A DNA stretch of 7,470 bases, taken from positions 1 to 7,470 of the forward strand of contig CAYNSB010000082.1 in NCBI GenBank assembly GCA_964399625.1. The letters run 5' to 3'. The stretch's first letter is position 1. The number at the start of each line of letters is the position of its first letter. The position numbers and the translations under genes were made by a program. This DNA is from CAYNSB01 sp964399625. Its GTDB lineage: Bacteria; Planctomycetota; Phycisphaerae; Phycisphaerales; UBA1924. Below are positions 1 to 6,932 of this stretch, in pieces. The notes below the pieces were generated by a model. The model was not told where the DNA came from. It did no database searches and worked only from the letters and a program-made list of their open reading frames with translations.

Positions 1-29
1 ACGCGGAGTACAAGGTCAAGGACGAGTGA
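1..29 (+). CDS. C-terminal end of an unidentified protein (5' partial)
   Basis: Read from base 3, the window opens with eight sense codons (AEYKVKDE) and a TGA stop at 27-29. The charged, lysine/glutamate-rich ending is a plausible protein C-terminus, and two hairpins follow immediately, which fits the 3' end of a plus-strand gene. Only eight residues are visible, so the product cannot be named. The call rests on the open frame and the terminator-like context. It could be a chance frame. Confidence 0.4.
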
Positions 30-31
30 TC

Positions 32-49
32 GCGGGGGCGGCGCCCCGC
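32..49 (+). other. Short GC hairpin just after the upstream stop codon
   Basis: GGGGC (35-39) pairs with GCCCC (43-47) around a 3-base loop, and GC/GC extends the stem past a one-base bulge. It begins three bases after the TGA at 27-29. Only two T residues follow, so on its own it is a weak terminator. It may act as a 3'-end stabiliser together with the stronger hairpin at 81-104. Confidence 0.35.
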
Positions 50-80
50 TTCAAGGATCGGATCTCGGGATGAGCACGAC

Positions 81-113
81 GGCCCTGGGCGAACGCCCGG
101 GGCCGCTGTGTTT
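81..113 (+). terminator. Probable intrinsic terminator for the upstream plus-strand gene
   Basis: GGCCCTGGGC (81-90) and GCCCGGGGCC (95-104) form a continuous 10-bp stem, including one G-T wobble, closed by a GAAC tetraloop. The sequence after the stem on the plus strand is moderately T-rich (TGTGTTTG). On the minus strand no T-tract follows. The hairpin lies between the convergent ends of the upstream gene (29) and the HAD gene (138), so it may stop both transcripts, but the orientation favours the plus strand. Confidence 0.5.
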
Positions 114-137
114 GCATTGGCGTGCGTCGCGGTCAGG

Positions 138-779
138 TCATATCAGCCGATGCGAGCGGAGCACGCTCTCGATCTGCGGGGCCGTCTCCTGCCGCCAATC
201 GATGTGGTGCGCGATCCAACCGCGTTCGCGCGCCACGCGCACGTTCTCTTCCAAATCATCAAGAAAGAGGATCTCCGCCCCGCCCGCGCCCGCGAGCCGC
301 TCGAACCGCTCGTAGATCCCCGGCATTGGCTTGGCGAGCCCGACTCGGCAGCTCGCCACGCGGTGGGTCAGCAGCCCGGGCGTGCGCCAGCGCCCGCTGT
401 GCTCCACGTGCTTCATGTGGACCTCGTCGATGTTCGAGAGCACGCCTGTGCGGGCGCGAGCGCCCGCGATCAGCCGGGACACGACGTCGAGCACGCCCTC
501 GTACTCCTCGCCGACCCACGCCTCGTGCACCTTGCGGACCTCGTCGGGCGTGTACGCCCCGTGGAACGCCTCGCTCACGCCTCGCGCGAAGTCGTCCGCG
601 GTCGAGAGCCCGCACACGAGCGCGATCGCCAGGCGCATCTGCGTGGCGCGCTGCTCGGGCGTGGGCGGCGAGCGGGCGGGCAACCCAGCGGCCGCCACGC
701 CCTCCTCCCACGATCGGCAGTGACGCACGATCACGCCCCCCAAGTCGAAGCACACCACTCGCGGAGGGCTATTCGTCAT
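138..779 (-). CDS. HAD-superfamily hydrolase (subfamily IA, YihX-like phosphatase)
   Basis: This 213-residue protein shows the four HAD motifs in order. Motif I is FDLGGVIV with nucleophile Asp12, motif II is VLSN with Ser115, motif III is Lys150 in GLAKPMPG, and motif IV is FLDDLEEN with Asp174/Asp175. An alpha-helical cap fits between motifs I and II. Family members use an aspartyl-phosphate intermediate to hydrolyse small phosphorylated metabolites; the substrate is not predictable here. The second Asp of the usual DxD motif I is Gly14, as in the FDLGNV type seen in YihX-like proteins. I chose the ATG at 779 because it overlaps the truD stop by 11 bases (ATGACGAATAG), which implies translational coupling. 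An upstream in-frame start at 833 would add 18 low-complexity residues and a 65-base overlap. It is the last gene of the minus-strand cluster. Confidence 0.88.
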   Translation of the reverse strand: MTNSPPRVVCFDLGGVIVRHCRSWEEGVAAAGLPARSPPTPEQRATQMRLAIALVCGLSTADDFARGVSEAFHGAYTPDEVRKVHEAWVGEEYEGVLDVVSRLIAGARARTGVLSNIDEVHMKHVEHSGRWRTPGLLTHRVASCRVGLAKPMPGIYERFERLAGAGGAEILFLDDLEENVRVARERGWIAHHIDWRQETAPQIESVLRSHRLI

Positions 780-2127
780 CACGCTCGTCCTCGGCGTCGT
801 CGTCGGAGGGCTCGATCGATCGCTCCGCTCCACCCGGCGCCAGCTCGGGCTTCATGATTTCCCGCAGCACTTCCGTCGCGAAGGCGCCGCGGGGCAGGTC
901 GAACGCGAGCCTCACATAGTGCCCATGCTCGTCGATGCCGCCCTCCACGTCGGGGTCCGTGAGCGGCACGCGCAGGGGCCTTCGCGCCCCGGCAAGGCGA
1001 TTGGGACGACGCTGTTCGAACTCCGTGAGCTTCTCCGGCGTCACGCCCAGTCGCTCGAGCGCCGCGAGTTCCTCGGCGTCGGTTGTTCCCGCGGCCCGCA
1101 TCATGCCCGCCGCCCACATGGGCCCCGTGGGCGAGACCTCCTGGCGGGCGAGGCGTGCATCGAGTTCGGGCGTCGAGTCCGCCTCCCCCACGAGGAACAT
1201 CGCACGGTTCTCGTGCTTCATCGCCACATCGCCCACGCGAAGATGCGCGAGGGTGCCCGCGTGCAGACGGCGATCCAGCACATCGTTGAACACGGCCGAT
1301 TGGAACGCCGAGAGGTAGAACTCCAGCTCGGGTCGCTCGATCGCGCCCACGGCTTTTTGCGGTTGCTCGCCCCGCGCCAGAGCCGCGAGCACCCGGCGCT
1401 CCGTGCGAGAGTGGAACGAGAACGCCTCCAACGCCCGCTGAAGGTCCCCTTTGGCGTACCACTGGCGCGCGTCGTCCTGGGTGTCCACGAAGGACTCGTG
1501 GGCCTGGCGGGGCAGCAGGATCGCGTCCAGCGTGCTCTGCCAATCCGCGAGCACGATGCCCCTTCCGATGAAGTGATTCCGCCTGGTGTACCCGAAGCGC
1601 TGATCGCCGAAGCGATTAGGCACGCCCGATTTCGCCAGGGCCGCCAGTGCGCGCGCAGCGATGGGTGCGGCGGACATGTCCACCTCCCGAACCTTGATCG
1701 AGAAGCGATTGCCCGCGAGATGCCCCTTGCGCAGCTTGTTCGCATGGAGGTCCGCCCACAGCACGCTCATCGAGTCGTACCGCAGCATCGGGAAGTCTTC
1801 TGGCTTCTTTCCCGGCGCGTGGATCGAGAAGACCTGCCGCGTGATCGCCCGCTTGTCCTTAAGCCCCGCGAACCCGACGGCGCTGAGGTGCACGCCGAAG
1901 TGCTTGGCGAGGATCCGCGCCGCGCTGAGCGTGGAGAGATTCCGCTTCTCGATGAACAGGTAGATGTGCTCGCCCGAGCCCGCCGGCTGGTACAGCGGCT
2001 GCTCCTCGACGAGGAAGTCCTCGGGGCGGGCCTTGATGACGCCGCCGAGCGGGCGCAGGTCGCCCGTGAGATACGCGTGGGAAGGCTGGGGCGCGTCGGA
2101 AGGCACGGGCAAACGTACGCCGCTCAA
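769..2127 (-). CDS. truD: tRNA pseudouridine synthase TruD
   Basis: This 452-residue protein of the TruD family isomerises a uridine to pseudouridine in tRNA; the E. coli enzyme acts on U13 of tRNA-Glu. The signature AGLKDKRAITRQ (residues 87-98) carries the expected catalytic aspartate, Asp91. Other family blocks are VPNRFGDQRFGY (169-180), the FYLSAFQSAVFNDVL helix (270-284), the GARRPLRVP segment (380-388) and a C-terminal LPRGAFATEVLREIM (411-425). It is somewhat longer than E. coli TruD and ends in an acidic tail (DDDAEDERDDE). The start is a TTG whose TTGA overlaps the upstream TGA by four bases. An AGGAG lies only two bases before it, so initiation may depend on coupling. The next possible start, GTG at 2106, would remove seven unconserved residues. 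Confidence 0.95.
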   Translation of the reverse strand: MSGVRLPVPSDAPQPSHAYLTGDLRPLGGVIKARPEDFLVEEQPLYQPAGSGEHIYLFIEKRNLSTLSAARILAKHFGVHLSAVGFAGLKDKRAITRQVFSIHAPGKKPEDFPMLRYDSMSVLWADLHANKLRKGHLAGNRFSIKVREVDMSAAPIAARALAALAKSGVPNRFGDQRFGYTRRNHFIGRGIVLADWQSTLDAILLPRQAHESFVDTQDDARQWYAKGDLQRALEAFSFHSRTERRVLAALARGEQPQKAVGAIERPELEFYLSAFQSAVFNDVLDRRLHAGTLAHLRVGDVAMKHENRAMFLVGEADSTPELDARLARQEVSPTGPMWAAGMMRAAGTTDAEELAALERLGVTPEKLTEFEQRRPNRLAGARRPLRVPLTDPDVEGGIDEHGHYVRLAFDLPRGAFATEVLREIMKPELAPGGAERSIEPSDDDAEDERDDE

Positions 2128-2549
2128 GGCTCCTGCTTCATCGCGCCCTCGAGCACGTGCTCCTCGACGAAGATGGGAACATCGCCCGCGACGCCCAGGG
2201 CGATCGCGTCGCTGGGGCGCGAGTCCACGCGGATGACCTGACCGTCCTTCTCGATATCGAGCGTCGCGAAGAAGGTGTGCTCGGCAAGGTCCGTGATCGT
2301 GATGGACCGGAGCGTGCCGCCCAGGCGCGTGATCAGCCCCGCCAGCAGGTCGTGCGTCTGCGGGCGCTTGACGGACACCCCCTTGATCCGCCGATCGATC
2401 GCCTGCGCCTCGGGCAGCCCGATGACGATGGGGAACGTGCGCGCGTTCTCCGGGGACTCCTCCGAGGGGAGCACCTCGCGCAGCTCGATGATCTGGTAAT
2501 CCATGCTCTCACGGATCAGGATGCGAGAGAGCTCCATCCGCACGGCCAT
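2124..2549 (-). CDS. DUF151 / bifunctional nuclease (BFN) domain protein
   Basis: The 141-residue single-domain protein matches the DUF151/BFN family. Visible blocks are PIVIGLPEAQAI (40-51), RPQTHDLLAGLI (62-73), the mixed beta segment TFFATLDI (92-99) and the hallmark DSRPSDAIALGV (109-120). Some plant members were reported to have RNase and DNase activity; the role of bacterial members is not settled, so the nuclease name is inherited from the family. The start at 2549 is preferred because GGAAGGGG (2556-2563) sits six bases upstream. A GTG at 2588 would add 13 poorly family-like residues and has no good ribosome site. It follows nnrE by 45 bases and overlaps truD by four, so it probably belongs to the same transcript. 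Confidence 0.9.
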   Translation of the reverse strand: MAVRMELSRILIRESMDYQIIELREVLPSEESPENARTFPIVIGLPEAQAIDRRIKGVSVKRPQTHDLLAGLITRLGGTLRSITITDLAEHTFFATLDIEKDGQVIRVDSRPSDAIALGVAGDVPIFVEEHVLEGAMKQEP

Positions 2550-2594
2550 GGCGATCCCCTTCCGCCCGAATCGTGCGCCCGCGCTCACCCCGAG

Positions 2595-3287
2595 TCAACG
2601 CCCGAGGGCGAGTTCATCCACCAGCTCACGCGGCACGCCGATCTCGCCCACACGCAGCGATCCCACGTACGGAGCCGCGTGCGCCACGATCAGCCCGGGC
2701 TTCTGCGCCGCGAGCGTGACCGTCGCGTCGGCCCGGATCGCCACGCCCAGCGGGTGCCCCGTGTCCGCGTCGAGCCCCGAGGGCAGATCCACCGCCAGCA
2801 CGCGTGTCGCGCTTCCGGGTTCGCGCCGCCACGCGTTCACGCGCTCGATGAGCGCCCGCATCGGTCCCTCGACCGCCCGCGTGGCTCCTGTGCCCAGGAG
2901 CGCATCGACGACGAGCGCCGGCCCTCGTGCAAGCTCTCCATCGAGCAGTTCGCACGCCGCGCCACGGGCGATCGGAAGTCCCATCCGCTCGACTATGGCA
3001 AGGTTCGTGCGGGCGTCGCCGGTCGTCGGTTCCCCGACGAGCATGAGCCGCACCGCGTGCCCGGCGTTGTGCAAGTGGCGTCCGATCGCCAGCCCATCGC
3101 CCCCGTTGTTACCCGTGCCGCACAGGATCAGCACGCGGGCGGGGGAGGGCCCGAGCATCTCCCGCGCCGCATCGGCGCACGATCGGGCGGCATTCTCCAT
3201 CAGCACGATCGAGGGGATGCCATACCGATCGATGGCGAGGCGATCCAGTTCGCGCACCGCCGAGCAAGACAGCACCACGGGCTCCAT
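2595..3287 (-). CDS. nnrE: NAD(P)H-hydrate epimerase (YjeF N-terminal domain)
   Basis: This 230-residue protein interconverts R and S forms of NAD(P)HX, the damaged hydrated cofactors, so that the S-specific dehydratase NnrD can repair them. The family signature runs through the protein: VRELDRLAIDRYGIPSIVLM (11-30) and ENAA, the nucleotide-binding loop CGTGNNGGDGLAIGRHL (56-72), VVDALLGTG (126-134, Asp128) and LAVDLPSGLDADTG (164-177). It contains only the epimerase domain; in E. coli epimerase and dehydratase are fused in one protein, so a separate nnrD gene should lie elsewhere. The ATG at 3287 begins right at the family N-terminus; upstream in-frame sequence to 3563 is antisense to the glycosyltransferase gene and not family-like. 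No Shine-Dalgarno is visible, and a TACACT box ends six bases before the ATG, so the mRNA may be leaderless. Confidence 0.93.
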   Translation of the reverse strand: MEPVVLSCSAVRELDRLAIDRYGIPSIVLMENAARSCADAAREMLGPSPARVLILCGTGNNGGDGLAIGRHLHNAGHAVRLMLVGEPTTGDARTNLAIVERMGLPIARGAACELLDGELARGPALVVDALLGTGATRAVEGPMRALIERVNAWRREPGSATRVLAVDLPSGLDADTGHPLGVAIRADATVTLAAQKPGLIVAHAAPYVGSLRVGEIGVPRELVDELALGR

Positions 3288-3293
3288 GGATCG

Positions 3294-3299
3294 AGTGTA
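3294..3299 (-). promoter_or_regulatory. Candidate -10 element of the nnrE cluster
   Basis: On the minus strand TACACT matches four of six positions of TATAAT, including the conserved TA---T pattern. Its end is six bases from the nnrE ATG, which would place transcription initiation at or beside the start codon. No -35 box is clear in the GC-rich sequence upstream. The inference is supported by the absence of a ribosome-binding site in front of nnrE, but the motif is short and could be chance. Confidence 0.28.
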
Positions 3300-3303
3300 G
3301 TGA

Positions 3304-3326
3304 CGGCTCGCGGCGGGCGCGAGCCG
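3304..3326. repeat. Perfect 9-bp inverted repeat in the divergent nnrE/glycosyltransferase gap
   Basis: CGGCTCGCG (3304-3312) and CGCGAGCCG (3318-3326) are exact reverse complements separated by GCGGG. The repeat lies in the only 75-base gap between two divergent genes and starts just upstream of the candidate nnrE -10 box, so it would cover the spacer and -35 zone. It could be a regulator-binding operator or a structured leader for the plus-strand gene. No known regulator site is recognised. Confidence 0.5.
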
Positions 3327-3362
3327 CTCGTTCGCGGGGGAGCCGGCCTCGCGCGATCGGCT

Positions 3363-4670
3363 ATGCTTGCCACCTTGGCCACAGTGCAATGGATCTTCCT
3401 GATCGCGGCGAATGTGGGCGTGCTCGCCGTGTTGTGCTACTGGGGCACCGTTCTCTGGCTCGCCATCCAGACATCCCGCCGCGTTCCCACCGCGATGGAT
3501 GGGGCGGCTCTGGCGAGGCGAAGCCCCAGCCCGCGATCGGTCGCCGTCGTCATCCCTGCGCACAACGAGGAGAAGGCGATCGCACGCCTCATTCCCACGC
3601 TAAGGGCGCAGACGTTCCCGCGGCTGCGCGTGTTCCTCGCGCTGGATCGATGCACAGATCGCACCGAGGAAGTCGCACGCTCGCTGATCGCCGACGACCC
3701 ACGCTTCGAGATCGTCGTCATCTCATCGTGCCCCGAGGACTGGTCCGGACGCTCGAACGCGCTGTGCGTCGCGGTAGCGCGGGCGATCGAGGCCGGCGTG
3801 CCGGGAACGCCGGGGAACGCTCCGCCCGATCTGCTGCTCTTTGCGGACTCGGACACGCAGTTCCACCCGGAGTGCATCGGCGCCGCGGCGGCACTCTTGG
3901 AATCGCGTGACCTCGACCTGCTCAGTTTCGTCAGCCGCATGGCGTACCGGAGCTGGTTCGAGTGGGTCGTGCAGCCGTCGGTCGGCATGGAGTTGTTCCG
4001 GCAGTACCCGCTGATCAAGGCGAACCGGACCGATGGGAAGAAGCGGGCCTTTGCCAACGGGCAGTTCCTGCTCTTCCGTCGCGAGGCGTACGAAGCGGTG
4101 GGGGGCTTTGGCGCCGTGCGCACGGAGCTCCTCGACGACATGGCGATGGCCCGCGCCGTGTCCGAGGGGCGCGGCACGCTGGGCAGGCCCGGGCGCACGG
4201 GCGTCTTCCTCGCTCAGGACATGCTGCTGTGCAGCATGTACGACACCTGGGAGCAGTTCCGCAAAGGGTGGACGCGGATCTACATCGAAACGGCCAAGCG
4301 TCGCGTGAAGCGACTCCGCGCGGGCATGCACTGCGCGTTGTGGTTCGGCACGCTGGGCCCCTGGGGTGCGGCGGCGTTGACGGCGCTCGGGGTGAGCCTC
4401 ATCGCGCGTGCGGGAAGCGCGCGGGGAGCACACTCATGGGAGTGGTGGGCCGGAGCGGCGAGCACGGCGATCGGTGCCGGCACGATCGTGCTGCATGTGC
4501 TCGCCCTCGTGGTCGCCTTCCGCATCGGGCGCACGCCGATGCGTGCGATCCCGGCGTTCACGATCGGGTCACTGATGACGGCCCGGCTGCTGCACGGCGC
4601 GGCCCGCGAGCTGCGCACTGGGGTGCCCGTGAAGTTCGGGGGCAAGACGTTCGTGCGCGAGGTGCGCTAA
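3363..4670 (+). CDS. Membrane-anchored family 2 glycosyltransferase (HpnB/CrtQ-like arrangement)
   Basis: The 435-residue protein has one N-terminal membrane segment (about 10-35), a GT-A catalytic domain and two C-terminal hydrophobic stretches (about 322-348 and 362-387). Catalytic landmarks are VAVVIPAHNEE (60-70), ALDRCTDRTEEVA (93-105), the metal-binding DSD in FADSDTQF (160-167), the acceptor-side FANGQFLLFRREAYEAVGGF (230-249) and LLDDMAMA with the likely catalytic Asp258/Asp259. QFRKGW (298-303) takes the place of the QxxRW box. It should transfer a sugar from a nucleotide donor to a lipid or other membrane acceptor; the acceptor is unknown and no hopanoid or carotenoid genes are adjacent. 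The ATG at 3363 starts the membrane segment. There is no clear ribosome site, and GTG at 3384 is an alternative. It is divergent from nnrE. Confidence 0.88.
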   Translation: MLATLATVQWIFLIAANVGVLAVLCYWGTVLWLAIQTSRRVPTAMDGAALARRSPSPRSVAVVIPAHNEEKAIARLIPTLRAQTFPRLRVFLALDRCTDRTEEVARSLIADDPRFEIVVISSCPEDWSGRSNALCVAVARAIEAGVPGTPGNAPPDLLLFADSDTQFHPECIGAAAALLESRDLDLLSFVSRMAYRSWFEWVVQPSVGMELFRQYPLIKANRTDGKKRAFANGQFLLFRREAYEAVGGFGAVRTELLDDMAMARAVSEGRGTLGRPGRTGVFLAQDMLLCSMYDTWEQFRKGWTRIYIETAKRRVKRLRAGMHCALWFGTLGPWGAAALTALGVSLIARAGSARGAHSWEWWAGAASTAIGAGTIVLHVLALVVAFRIGRTPMRAIPAFTIGSLMTARLLHGAARELRTGVPVKFGGKTFVREVR

Positions 4671-4708
4671 GGCTCCAGGCGTTGCGCACGCCGGCGCCAC
4701 GCCTTCGT
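4671..4708. other. Convergent 38-base gap without a strong terminator
   Basis: Between the stop codons of the glycosyltransferase (4670) and the exported protein (4709) there are only small hairpins: GGCGT/ACGCC (4678-4682 with 4688-4692), and GCCTT/AAGGC (4701-4705 with 4711-4715), which overlaps the stop of the minus-strand gene. Neither has a T-tract. Transcripts from both sides may overlap at their 3' ends, or termination may be factor-dependent. Confidence 0.4.
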
Positions 4709-6799
4709 TCAAGGCTTCGCGGCGGCATCGCGCTTGGCAAGTTCATCGAGGCTTCGGATCGTCTCGCTGACGGCGATGAGTGTCATCGCCGTCGCCTCGA
4801 TGGGCATGCGCTGGTCCCAGGGGCTGGCGCGGACGCCCCAGCCCGGGATCGGTTCGGAGTACATCCACTTGGCATCGTCATCAGCGGTGAGTTGCCGGAG
4901 GAAGCGCAGCCCGTTAAGCAGCTTTGCCAAATGGCGAGCGCGCTGTTCGGGCGGAGTCGCATCATCATGGGGCAGCAGAATAGCGAGGCCCGCAAGGGTG
5001 TTAGCCGCGTGCCACGTCGGTAGCGAAGCCGGGTTATTCATGAAGTTGATGGCGCCGGCGAGGTCGCGCCGGGAAGCGTCCAGCGATTCGGGCGTAAATT
5101 GATGAGTCCAAACGAGATCGCGGAATCCGCCAAGTGCGACGCACGCCGTGATCGGGCCTTGTCGGCGGTTGCCCAGCGGCACGCCGCGAGCGGACGCGTA
5201 TGCGAGCCAGGGCATGCCGACGCTCAGGCGGTCCGTGCCTATTCGGGAATACACGCCCGCCAGAACACGCGTCCAGCGTTCCTCGGCTTCTGGCGTCAGG
5301 AGTTCACGTTCGGGCTTTGGCTTGAAAGGGCCGATGACTTGCGGTCCGACCATCGCGAGCACGGCTTGGCTGCGAAGAGGGAATGTCTCGATGGACTCGA
5401 CGGACCGGTTGAGTAGGTCAAGCGAGGCTGCTTTGCGGACGTCCAGGATCCGAGAGTCTGGCATCGTGCCTCCGAAGCAACCGATCTCGTAAGGACGCAC
5501 GCGTGGTGTCGCCAACCAAACCTGATCGAGCAGCAGCGTCGTAAACGCGGCGAACTCAGGGTCCTTCACGCCCGGAGTCTCTACGCGGTCTACCTCGGGC
5601 ATCGCTTCCAGTATTCTTTGGAGTGGACCATCCTGGCCGCCGAGGCCGGACCAGTTCACGGCGGATTGATGGGTTGCGATGCCGACGGATCGGAAGAGCG
5701 AGATCGCGTAGACCGCGAGCGCGTGCTCGTAGGGCGAAGCTGGATCAAGGTCGTACTTGCCCAGCACGGGGTTGTAGATGCTCGCCAGTGCTGTGTGCTC
5801 GTTCGAAGCCGCGAGGCGCGAGAGCAAGGACCACGCGAGTTGATCCCCCCAGATCGAGAGCCCTGTCGTGCCCATTGTGTCCGGGAAGACGCGTCCGCCC
5901 CGGTGCAAGAACTGTGCGCTGCCGCCGGGCTTGGTCTGTGCCACGTGATTCGCCGGGACGCGGTAGAAGACCACGCCGTGCTTCGTCTTCAGGTCCGCCA
6001 GTGGCACCAGCCCTAGCCCGGGTTCGGAGCCCAGGCGCGAGACGAGGCCCTGCAGCGCGGCCGCGGGCTCGGTCTGCGTGCACAGCATCGCCACAGGAAA
6101 CATCGCCTCGACGCGGTCACCGATGCGGGCCGCGACGCCGTCCACGCCCGGGTTCACGCGCTGCGCCGCCTGGCTCCAGTCGTCGAGATCGATGGGCACG
6201 GGTGTGCCAGCGAGTTCGAGGCTGATGACGATGGACCGAGCGAGTTCGCGGGCTCGCTGCTCGAACAGCGCGTCGCGATCGCCTGGCAGGCGCGACCTTG
6301 CCTCCGCGATGGCGGCCCGCGCCGCGCGAAGCACCACGTCCTTCTGCTGGTTCGCATCGAGCGTGTACGCCGAGCCGCGCCCGATCAGCTTGCCCTCCAG
6401 ACGTAGTTGGACCGAAGCGCCCGCGCACGCGACGAGCCCGTCCTCCGCTTGGTCCTTAAGAAGTTCCTTTGGTGCTTCGAGCGCGCGGACCCAGCGTTCC
6501 ACGGCTGCGAAGGCTCGCATCGACGCGGCGGGCGTGGGCACGCCGTCGGGTCGGAGGGCGGGCTCGGCGGGAAGAGAGTTTGACGCGGGCACGCTGGGCG
6601 AGGACGGGGCCGCTGTGGGCTGGGCCAGTGCCGAAGAACATGCCAGGGTCGCAAGCCCCAGAACCCCCGCCATGACGGCGCGGGCACCCGCGGGAGGCAT
6701 GCGCAGTGCGTCCCAGAATCGGGCCCGGATCGCGGCGGCAAAGTGTTGCCGCGGGTTGCATGTTGACCAAACGCGACGCATGGTGTGGACTAGAGACAT
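4709..6799 (-). CDS. Large exported protein of unknown function, possible alpha/alpha-toroid
   Basis: This 696-residue protein is not recognised. The ATG at 6799 has GAGGG four bases upstream. After a basic N-region of about 42 residues comes a hydrophobic stretch (MAGVLGLATLACSSALA, 43-59) with a likely signal-peptidase I site after Ala59 (ALA-QP), so the mature protein should be exported. A Cys at 54 (TLAC) is a poor lipobox. A Pro/Ser/Ala-rich linker follows to about residue 85. The rest is largely helical without obvious transmembrane segments. The C-terminal part has repeated helices and a PIPGWGVRASPWDQRMPIEA segment (650-669) ahead of a final helix, which recalls alpha/alpha-toroid proteins such as terpene-cyclase-like or glycosidase-like folds; this is a weak inference from pattern only. 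It is transcribed alone, convergent with the glycosyltransferase and divergent from the small ORF. Codon use between roughly 4900 and 5700 looks less GC-biased than in its neighbours. Confidence 0.85.
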   Translation of the reverse strand: MSLVHTMRRVWSTCNPRQHFAAAIRARFWDALRMPPAGARAVMAGVLGLATLACSSALAQPTAAPSSPSVPASNSLPAEPALRPDGVPTPAASMRAFAAVERWVRALEAPKELLKDQAEDGLVACAGASVQLRLEGKLIGRGSAYTLDANQQKDVVLRAARAAIAEARSRLPGDRDALFEQRARELARSIVISLELAGTPVPIDLDDWSQAAQRVNPGVDGVAARIGDRVEAMFPVAMLCTQTEPAAALQGLVSRLGSEPGLGLVPLADLKTKHGVVFYRVPANHVAQTKPGGSAQFLHRGGRVFPDTMGTTGLSIWGDQLAWSLLSRLAASNEHTALASIYNPVLGKYDLDPASPYEHALAVYAISLFRSVGIATHQSAVNWSGLGGQDGPLQRILEAMPEVDRVETPGVKDPEFAAFTTLLLDQVWLATPRVRPYEIGCFGGTMPDSRILDVRKAASLDLLNRSVESIETFPLRSQAVLAMVGPQVIGPFKPKPERELLTPEAEERWTRVLAGVYSRIGTDRLSVGMPWLAYASARGVPLGNRRQGPITACVALGGFRDLVWTHQFTPESLDASRRDLAGAINFMNNPASLPTWHAANTLAGLAILLPHDDATPPEQRARHLAKLLNGLRFLRQLTADDDAKWMYSEPIPGWGVRASPWDQRMPIEATAMTLIAVSETIRSLDELAKRDAAAKP

Positions 6800-6932
6800 C
6801 GCACCCTCGCAGGCTGACCCTCAGACCCCCTTGTTCGCCCCTGGCACGGCCCTTGTTTCTATTCCCCTCGCCGGCGGCCCGCGAGCCGGCAACAACCCAA
6901 GACGCTCACAACTGAAGACCAAGGAGAGAGCC
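6800..6932. promoter_or_regulatory. Divergent intergenic region between the exported protein and the 26-codon ORF
   Basis: These 133 bases must carry promoters for both divergent genes. The part at 6830-6865 is the least GC-rich stretch (TTGTTC at 6831, TTTCTATT at 6856-6863), but no pair with proper spacing is convincing. Downstream of it, two copies of the palindrome GCCGGC (6870-6875 and 6885-6890) can pair around a nine-base loop, 42 bases before the small ORF; CTCGC/GCGAG (6867-6871 with 6881-6885) is a competing pairing. This could form a 5' leader structure. Confidence 0.35.
6921..6926 (+). promoter_or_regulatory. Strong Shine-Dalgarno site of the 26-codon ORF
   Basis: AAGGAG is followed by six bases (AGAGCC) and then ATG at 6933. 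This is the best-spaced and best-matching ribosome-binding site in the window and is the main reason to treat the short ORF as translated. Confidence 0.7.

Noticed and set aside
795..820. Clusters of CGATCG/GATCGATCG in several places as possible repeats or binding sites
   Set aside because: They occur throughout coding sequence in frames encoding common Ile/Asp/Arg/Ser codons and show no regular spacing, so codon usage explains them.
919..2241. 440-codon plus-strand open frame opposite truD
   Set aside because: truD on the minus strand has full family signatures; the opposite frame gives Arg/His/Glu-rich sequence without any recognisable domain and is a GC-bias shadow.
2157..3362. Long plus-strand extension of the glycosyltransferase frame upstream of 3363
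   Set aside because: It is antisense to nnrE and the DUF151 gene, its translation is Arg/His/Asp-rich low-complexity sequence typical of shadow frames in GC-rich DNA, and the family N-terminus begins at the membrane segment after 3363.
6635..6646. Lipoprotein signal (lipobox) in the exported protein
   Set aside because: TLAC at residues 51-54 has Thr where Leu is expected at -3, while ALA-QP at 57-61 is a good signal-peptidase I site.
6078..6932. Long plus-strand frame that is in phase with the 26-codon ORF
   Set aside because: It runs antisense through the signal-peptide half of the exported protein and is Ser/Arg/Ala-rich; the strong ribosome site directly before 6933 argues that translation starts there instead.
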